Below, one piece after another: positions 35,191-41,041 of a stretch of 41,041 nt of DNA. Positions within the stretch are counted from its first letter, which is position 1. Every line of letters starts with the position of its first letter. The notes under the pieces were generated by a model. The model did not search any database, was not told where the DNA came from, and worked only from the letters and a program-made list of their open reading frames with translations. The stretch is from Myxococcales bacterium (GTDB lineage Bacteria; Myxococcota; Polyangia; HGW-17; SLPX01): the NCBI GenBank assembly GCA_007131745.1, contig SLPX01000183.1, positions 1-41,041 of the forward strand. Direction: 5' to 3'. Made by a program: the position numbers and the translations under genes.

Positions 35191-36321
35191 TCACCTGGCC
35201 TTGATCATTCCCAAACCGACCAAAGCCAGCATGATCGATACAATCCAGAACCGGACAATCACCTTGGGTTCGGCCCACCCCTTCTTTTCAAAGTGATGGT
35301 GGATGGGCGCCATCAAGAAAATTCTTTTCCCGGTGCACTTGAAATAAGCCACCTGCAAAATCACGGATACGGCCTCCATGACGAATATCCCTCCCACCAC
35401 AACGAGAACCAGCTCGGTCTTGGTCATAACCGCCACGGCTCCTAACCCGCCTCCCAGGGACAACGACCCGACATCTCCCATGAACACCGAGGCGGGGTAG
35501 GTGTTGAACCAGAGAAAACCAACTCCAGCTCCGATGACAGCTCCGCAATAGATTGCAAGTTCCTGAGTGCCCGGGACATGGGGTATCAGCAGATACCGCG
35601 CAAGAATCACGGAATCGAATCTCCTGGTATAAACCACGATCGAACTTCCGATTATGTACGTCAGCAAAAGAAACACGAAGGAACTGATGATAACCGGCCC
35701 GATCGCCAGCCCGTCGAGTCCGTCGGTAAGGTTCACCGCATTGGACGCTCCTACCATCACAAGGGTTCCGAAACCCACATACAGCCAGAGCGGCAAACTG
35801 GTCTCATGACTGTAAAAGTCCATCAGCGGCAGGTCCATCCTCAAGCGGATGGAAGGATCCATAAGGTCGGATGCAAACAGGTAGTAAGCGGCAGCGGCGC
35901 CCATGGCAAGTTGCAAACCGAACTTTGCGGGCGCTGAAAGCCCCTTGGAACTCTTCCTGGTGATCTTCAGTGAATCGTCTAAAAACCCGACGACACCGTA
36001 TGCCACGGTGAGGGTAAGAACGATCCATATGAACCCGTTGGTCAAATTGCACCAAAGCAGGGTCGAAATAACCACCACGAATAGAATCAGGCTGCCGCCC
36101 ATAGTGGGAGTACCGGATTTGGAAAGATGAGTTTGTGGACCATCGGTGCGCACAATCTGCCCTATCTGGCGATCCTTCAACCTTCGGATAAACCAAGGGC
36201 TAAGAAGAAAGGTAAGTACCATGGAAGTAAGTATCGCGGCGATGATGCGCGTAGTCACAAAACCCAAAGCATTCAAGGGCGAGAAGAATTCTCTCAACCA
36301 TTCGACGAGATGAAACAACAT
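35191..36321 (-). CDS. mraY: Phospho-MurNAc-pentapeptide transferase MraY
   Basis: MraY joins phospho-MurNAc-pentapeptide to undecaprenyl phosphate to give lipid I. The 376 residues have about ten membrane segments and the family's motifs: VGFLDDSLKITRKSSKGL, NAVNLTDGLDGLAIGP, GDVGSLSLGG and APIHHHFEKKGW with the three adjacent histidines. The start codon shares its A with the murF stop codon (TGATG). Confidence 0.98.
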   Translation of the reverse strand: MLFHLVEWLREFFSPLNALGFVTTRIIAAILTSMVLTFLLSPWFIRRLKDRQIGQIVRTDGPQTHLSKSGTPTMGGSLILFVVVISTLLWCNLTNGFIWIVLTLTVAYGVVGFLDDSLKITRKSSKGLSAPAKFGLQLAMGAAAAYYLFASDLMDPSIRLRMDLPLMDFYSHETSLPLWLYVGFGTLVMVGASNAVNLTDGLDGLAIGPVIISSFVFLLLTYIIGSSIVVYTRRFDSVILARYLLIPHVPGTQELAIYCGAVIGAGVGFLWFNTYPASVFMGDVGSLSLGGGLGAVAVMTKTELVLVVVGGIFVMEAVSVILQVAYFKCTGKRIFLMAPIHHHFEKKGWAEPKVIVRFWIVSIMLALVGLGMIKAR

Positions 36322-37808
36322 CAGCGCGCCCTCCCCGGTGAAACTGAATCCACGTCTGTTTTCGCCTTACGTGCTGTTTCAGCCCATGCGTCCAAGGCTT
36401 TTTCCAGTGCAACCCTGCGGGAGCCTTTTACGAGTACACGCCAGCCCTCGCCGATGTTTTTTGCAGCGAACTCCCCGGCCTCGGCCGCGTCTGAAAATAC
36501 GTGTATACGACCCGGTTCCATTCCCGCTTCCTTTGCCCCGGCTGCAGCGAGCTTCATTCTTTCTCCCACAAAGACTGCCAGGTCCGGGTTCCGGGAAGCC
36601 ACTTCCACTCCGAGTTCTCTGTGGCGCAACTCCGAGGATTCTCCAAGCTCCAGCATGTCACCCAGTATCACGGCGGAGCGCTCTTTTCCCGCAAGGGCCG
36701 AAAGTGTTTCAAGCCCCGCTGTCATCGACGCGGGATTCGCATTGTAACAATCGTCGAGCACCACCGCTCCAGCCAACCGGATCACCGAGGAACGGTGCTC
36801 CGGTACGGTCATTTTTTCGAGACCATCTTGGATTGATTCAAAATCAACAGAGAGGGCGAAAGCCGCCGCTGCCGCGGCCGCACCATTGAGAGCGTTATGT
36901 AATCCGGGCAACGGCAGCCTGAGCTGTATTTCTTTTTCGTCCAAAGCTATCCTGCAAAAAAGTGAAGTATCGCTCATGAAGCGAACCTCCAGCAGTTTCG
37001 CCCGGGCGTTTTCCGATCTTCCGAAAACAATTTTTGCATCGTCCTTCAGATGCGCTGTTGCATTCATGAGTATCTTCATCAAGTCTTCATTTACTTCAGG
37101 CAACACGGCCTTTTTGTCGCTTGCCATTTGCCTGAAAAGCTCCGCCTTGGCTTCCGCTACTCCGGCGATCGTTCCTACACCTTCAAGGTGCGCTTCTCCC
37201 AAAGAAGTGATGATACCGACATCCGGCCGGGCCAGCCCTGCGAGTTCCAGAATCTCGCCGGGCGCATTCATTCCGATCTCCGCGACGCAAAAACGGTGGT
37301 CTTTGTTCAGCTCCATCAAGGTCAGCGGAACTCCAATATGATTGTTGAAGCTTTTCATATTCTTGACGACCGAGTCCCGCCCCGCCCATTCCACCAGGAT
37401 GGAGGCCGTCATTTCCTTGACCGTGGTCTTGCCGTTCGACCCTGTAACTCCGATCACCTTCACGTGAGAGTTATTCAGTCGGTTGCGTCGCGCCAACGAC
37501 CACAACGCGCCAAGAGGATCGTCGACGACCACAAGGGGCAAACCTTCCGGAAGCGAATCACACCTTGCCTTGTAATCCGGCAGGACCAATGCCGCAGCCG
37601 CGCCGGACTTAGCAGCGTCGGCCAAAAAACGATGTCCGTCCGATGTCTCTCCACCGAGGGCGACAAACAAATCTCCGGGACGAAGCGTCCTAGTGTCGAT
37701 TGAAGCTCCACAAACATCGGGGAAAACACCCGGAGCGGATCCGACGTTTTGAATGCGGCCGGAGACAATCCCTGCGACCTCTTCCATGGAAAAAAGCGAT
37801 TTCTGCAT
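36321..37808 (-). CDS. murF: UDP-MurNAc-tripeptide--D-Ala-D-Ala ligase MurF
   Basis: MurF adds the D-Ala-D-Ala dipeptide, completing the pentapeptide precursor. The 495 residues have DTRTLRPGDLFVALGGE in the N-terminal domain, the ATP loop GSNGKTTVKE (123-132), KSFNNHIGVPLT and the DDCYNANPASM motif near the C-terminal domain. The ATG shares one base with the murE stop codon (TAATG), so translation is likely coupled. Confidence 0.97.
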   Translation of the reverse strand: MQKSLFSMEEVAGIVSGRIQNVGSAPGVFPDVCGASIDTRTLRPGDLFVALGGETSDGHRFLADAAKSGAAAALVLPDYKARCDSLPEGLPLVVVDDPLGALWSLARRNRLNNSHVKVIGVTGSNGKTTVKEMTASILVEWAGRDSVVKNMKSFNNHIGVPLTLMELNKDHRFCVAEIGMNAPGEILELAGLARPDVGIITSLGEAHLEGVGTIAGVAEAKAELFRQMASDKKAVLPEVNEDLMKILMNATAHLKDDAKIVFGRSENARAKLLEVRFMSDTSLFCRIALDEKEIQLRLPLPGLHNALNGAAAAAAAFALSVDFESIQDGLEKMTVPEHRSSVIRLAGAVVLDDCYNANPASMTAGLETLSALAGKERSAVILGDMLELGESSELRHRELGVEVASRNPDLAVFVGERMKLAAAGAKEAGMEPGRIHVFSDAAEAGEFAAKNIGEGWRVLVKGSRRVALEKALDAWAETARKAKTDVDSVSPGRAR

Positions 37809-39370
37809 TACTTTTCACCCCCGGAGCTTTTTTGACCTCGGATCTTCAGAGCGTGTGCAGCTTCTTCCCTGTCATCAAAATGAACCCTCTTGGTTCCCAG
37901 TATCTGATAGTCTTCATGACCTTTGCCCGCGATTAGAACGACATCATTCTCTCCGGCTGAAAGCACGGCCCGCCTGATAGCAGCACGCCTGTCGGGAATT
38001 ACCACGCAACCTCTTTGCGCTTTCTTTAACTCCTCTCCCTTTAACTCGTCCAATCCCGCTTCAAAAACCCCGACCAATGCGGATTCAATAATCGCCTCCG
38101 GATTCTCGGTCCGAGGATTGTCTGAAGTAACAACTGCAATGTCCGCATTCCCAGCAGCCCTTCCCATGAGCGGCCGCTTCGTCTTGTCGCGGTCCCCGCC
38201 GCATCCGAAAACAATAAACAGCCTGCCCTTGCAGATTGATTTTAGAGTGCTTACAACTTTCGAGATTGCATCCGGCGTGTGTGCATAATCGACCAGAACA
38301 TGGGGAGCACTTACGTCCTTTTCGAAAAACCCTCCGGGAAGCACTCGCTCCAGCCGTCCGGGAACACAACCGACGCTTTCAATTCCTTTCTTTATGTCGC
38401 GGATCGATACTTCAAGCGCAAGCGCCATGCCCGCTGCCAGGATGATGTTGGCAAGATTGGTCGAGCCCACCATTGAAGACCGGATATCAATTTCACCCTG
38501 CTCGGTTCCAATCACAGCGCGCACCCCGCAGAGATCCATCGATGATTCGAGGAGATGCACGTCCGCGCTCCGGTCGACCGCGGAACAAAAAATCTTTTGC
38601 CCTGAAAACGGCGCCAGCATCCGCTGGGCGTTCGGGTCGTCACCCCATGCCACCGCTACACCCCGGCCGTCCAAGTGATCCTTGAACAATTTCTGTTTCG
38701 CCTGAAGGTATTGCTCCATGCCTCCGTGAATGTCGAGGTGATCCTGGGTCAAGTTTGTGAACCCGGCGGCAGCGAAACAAAGCCCGTGAACCCTTTGCAT
38801 TTCCAATGCGTGCGAGGATACTTCCATGAGAACATGGGTACAATTCGCTTCCTTCATCTCGCGCAAGGTCGCATGCAAAACAGGCGGAGTCGGAGTCGTG
38901 TAGGGAGCAGTGAACGTTTTTGAACGGTAGCGATAATTCACAGTTCCGATTACACCCGGAATTTTCCCTGCGGATTTCAAAATCGCTTCCAGAAGATAGC
39001 ATACCGTTGTCTTGCCGTTGGTTCCGGTCACCCCGACCAGGGTCATATGATCGGCGGGTTTCCCATTCACGTTGGCAGAAATCAATCCAAGAGCCGCACG
39101 GGTATCCGCCACCCGCACCACCGGAACTCTGCCCTTGGCGTCGATTTCACGGGAGACCACAACAGCCTCGGCTCCTGCATCAACAGCCGCATTTACATAA
39201 TCGTGCCCATCAGCCGTCATTCCCTTGATCGCAACAAAAACAGATCCGGGTCCCACCTGCCTGGAATCTTCCGTCACAGCAACAACAGGACGGCCTTCAT
39301 CGATCAAACTTCCGGTTTCAACCAACCCGTTGAGCGCTTCTCGAAGCGTTATTTCACTTCCATTAACCAT
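37808..39370 (-). CDS. murE: UDP-MurNAc-tripeptide synthetase MurE (meso-DAP type)
   Basis: MurE adds the third residue of the stem peptide. The 520 residues show the ATP loop GTNGKTT (116-122), K225 in YLQAKQKLF (the lysine carbamylated in family members), and the specificity motif DNPR (417-420). DNPR marks meso-diaminopimelate as the substrate, as in Gram-negative bacteria. The gene starts 12 bases after ftsI. Confidence 0.97.
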   Translation of the reverse strand: MVNGSEITLREALNGLVETGSLIDEGRPVVAVTEDSRQVGPGSVFVAIKGMTADGHDYVNAAVDAGAEAVVVSREIDAKGRVPVVRVADTRAALGLISANVNGKPADHMTLVGVTGTNGKTTVCYLLEAILKSAGKIPGVIGTVNYRYRSKTFTAPYTTPTPPVLHATLREMKEANCTHVLMEVSSHALEMQRVHGLCFAAAGFTNLTQDHLDIHGGMEQYLQAKQKLFKDHLDGRGVAVAWGDDPNAQRMLAPFSGQKIFCSAVDRSADVHLLESSMDLCGVRAVIGTEQGEIDIRSSMVGSTNLANIILAAGMALALEVSIRDIKKGIESVGCVPGRLERVLPGGFFEKDVSAPHVLVDYAHTPDAISKVVSTLKSICKGRLFIVFGCGGDRDKTKRPLMGRAAGNADIAVVTSDNPRTENPEAIIESALVGVFEAGLDELKGEELKKAQRGCVVIPDRRAAIRRAVLSAGENDVVLIAGKGHEDYQILGTKRVHFDDREEAAHALKIRGQKSSGGEK

Positions 39371-39382
39371 ACAAACCCCGAA

Positions 39383-41041
39383 TCAATATCTCGGTCTCAA
39401 ACCCACAAGGCACGGAGCGCCCAAAGGAGCAGGGCCCGGCGATGGAGTCTGGTTAACAACGATCCCAGAGCCTTCCACCGAACACTCGATTCCTGCCTTG
39501 CGCGCGGTCTCCAGAGCTTCATGAAACGTCATTCCTGTGAAATCCGGCATCTCCTGCACCGGGCCCGAAGGTTGAGCCACCGGCAAGGGCGGCGCCACGG
39601 AATGACTTGACGAAAGAGGAGTTTCTTCCTTCTCCGCTCTTCTCCCGGCTCGAGCGGCGGTTCTCTTTGGAACCCCCAGAACCTTCAATGCTTCCCGGGC
39701 AAACTCCTGGAACACCGGTGCGGCCACCCTTCCCCCGTAGTACTCTTCCTGGGGCTCATCGATCAAAACGACCACGGCCAAAACAGGATCATCAGCGGGC
39801 ACGACACCGATAAAAGACGCCACCCAGTGGTCCTGTGAATAGCGGCCGGTTTCCGGATCAACCTTTTGTGCAGTCCCGGTTTTGCCTGCTACGGGGTAGT
39901 ATTCAAGGGCTGCTGCGATGCCTGTTCCCCCGGGCTCCACCACCGTTTTCATCACGTCAATAACACGGCGGGCCGCCCACTCCGAAATCGCTCTCCGCCC
40001 CCTTGGCCTGTAAAGGGAAATCGTGTTGTTGTCTCCATCCCTCACCGATCTCACGATGTGGGGATCATAAAGAGTTCCACCGTTCGCCAACGCTGAAAGC
40101 GCAGCCGCCAACTGAACGGCCGTAGCGGTAAAACCCTGGCCGAAAGAAACATTTGCCAGCGCCACGTGGGACCAGCCGCGCCAGTGTCTGAGCCTGCCGC
40201 GTCGTTCTCCTGGAAGCTCAATTCCGGTACGTGAACCGAATCCGAATTGGCGCAGGTAATTGTATAACCGCCTTCTTCCCAACCGCTTCGCCAACTTGTA
40301 GGTACATATGTTTGACGACTTCTGAATGCATTCTTCAACAGTAAGCCATTCATGGGGTTGTGAATCCCTTATCGGATAATCATCCACCTCAATGCGGCCG
40401 TTTTCGCAATATATCTGACCATCGGTCCGGGCCACCCGTGTTTCCAGAGCCGCCGCCAGAGTGAAGACCTTTGTAACCGAACCAGGTTCATACGCATCCG
40501 TGACAGCTCGGTTTCGCCAGAAATCAGGCTTGGCGTTTCTGTGGTTGTTGGGATCAAAAACCGGGGCATTGGATATGGCGAGAATTTCTCCATTGCGAGG
40601 ATCCATTGCGACCAGGGTTCCGCTCTTTGCCTTGTGCATTTCGACCGCTTTCGACAAGACCTTATCTGCTATGAACTGCACATTCTTATCTAAAGTAAGA
40701 ACCACATCAGACCCTCCCGAAGGTCCGATATCCGGCAAACCCTCAACAAATACCGTCCGCCCCAACGCATCTCTCAGCCCGCGACCCTCGGAACTCCTCC
40801 CCCTCAACCAACGGTCGAAATGAAGTTCTATCCCCTCAAGCCCGTCTCCTTCCATGCCCGCGAATCCCAGAACATGGCCCGCCAGTTTACCGTTGGGATA
40901 AAACCTGCGCATTTCCTTCTGTATATGAACACCCTGGATTTTGAGCGCTCTAACCTTTTCGGCTTTTTCAGGCGAAGTCTGACGCTCAACCCAGACGAAA
41001 AACCTGTTTCTCTGAAACCGTTCTTCCAGCAGGTAAGGATC
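39383..41041 (-). CDS. ftsI: Septal transpeptidase FtsI / PBP3 with PASTA domain (5' end missing)
   Basis: FtsI cross-links new septal peptidoglycan. The frame runs without a break to the right edge (about 552 residues seen), so the start, membrane anchor and first part of the pedestal are outside. Visible are the pedestal pattern RFFVWVERQTSPEKAEKV and the class B motif RRFYPNGKLAGHVLGFAG, the active-site EPGSVTKVF (SxxK), SSN (SxN) and AGKTGTAQK (KTG). The last 60 residues (MPDFTGMTFHEALETARKAG) form a PASTA domain, which E. coli FtsI lacks but SpoVD-type and some deltaproteobacterial PBPs have. It is the first gene seen of the wall and division cluster. Confidence 0.95.
   Translation of the reverse strand, partial: DPYLLEERFQRNRFFVWVERQTSPEKAEKVRALKIQGVHIQKEMRRFYPNGKLAGHVLGFAGMEGDGLEGIELHFDRWLRGRSSEGRGLRDALGRTVFVEGLPDIGPSGGSDVVLTLDKNVQFIADKVLSKAVEMHKAKSGTLVAMDPRNGEILAISNAPVFDPNNHRNAKPDFWRNRAVTDAYEPGSVTKVFTLAAALETRVARTDGQIYCENGRIEVDDYPIRDSQPHEWLTVEECIQKSSNICTYKLAKRLGRRRLYNYLRQFGFGSRTGIELPGERRGRLRHWRGWSHVALANVSFGQGFTATAVQLAAALSALANGGTLYDPHIVRSVRDGDNNTISLYRPRGRRAISEWAARRVIDVMKTVVEPGGTGIAAALEYYPVAGKTGTAQKVDPETGRYSQDHWVASFIGVVPADDPVLAVVVLIDEPQEEYYGGRVAAPVFQEFAREALKVLGVPKRTAARAGRRAEKEETPLSSSHSVAPPLPVAQPSGPVQEMPDFTGMTFHEALETARKAGIECSVEGSGIVVNQTPSPGPAPLGAPCLVGLRPRY

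Noticed and set aside
1..41041. CRISPR arrays, insertion sequences, prophage genes, tRNA and rRNA genes
   Set aside because: No regularly spaced direct repeats, transposase or phage motifs, or tRNA-like cloverleafs were found by reading both strands.

Overview
This 41 kb window comes from a Gram-negative bacterium, most likely a Myxococcota/Bradymonadota-type (former deltaproteobacterial) lineage. Four things point there: many lipoprotein signal peptides, a MurE with the DNPR motif of meso-diaminopimelate-adding enzymes, large cysteine-rich surface lipoproteins, and a phosphatase ending in a Cys-Cys / transmembrane / arginine tail resembling MYXO-CTERM. The lineage is inferred from gene content only; no rRNA or tRNA gene was seen.

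Left part (1-11.9 kb): the C-terminal end of an alpha-2-macroglobulin, an 84-cysteine lipoprotein, and a 1045-residue protein fusing an HD-GYP domain to FeoA and the FeoB ferrous-iron transporter. Convergent to it lie a radical SAM/B12 protein and a RelA/SpoT-like HD hydrolase without synthetase. A gene-poor gap (8267-8810) holds a roughly 280-nt element with many nested complementary helices, the best candidate here for an undescribed structured RNA. Next comes a membrane-anchored Cys/His protein whose upstream region has a near-consensus promoter and a foldable leader, and an arginine-rich small lipoprotein.

Middle part (11.9-26.1 kb): miaA, several lipoproteins (one with a 3D double-psi barrel domain), a tandem pair of 760-residue cysteine-repeat lipoproteins with their own sigma70-like promoter, an orphan urocanase of the long animal-like type, a lipoprotein alpha/beta hydrolase, an exported metallophosphatase, and a VapBC toxin-antitoxin pair with a palindromic operator.

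Right part (26.1-41.0 kb, all minus strand): the division and cell wall cluster, in transcription order ftsI (cut by the window edge), murE, murF, mraY, murD, ftsW, murG, murC, ftsQ, ftsA, ftsZ. Most mur genes are coupled by 1-4 base stop/start overlaps. The products build lipid II (MurC/D/E/F, MraY, MurG), polymerise and cross-link it at the septum (FtsW, FtsI) and organise the divisome (FtsQ, FtsA, FtsZ). murB and ddl, often found between murC and ftsQ, are absent. VapBC sits 5 bases beyond the ftsZ stop codon.
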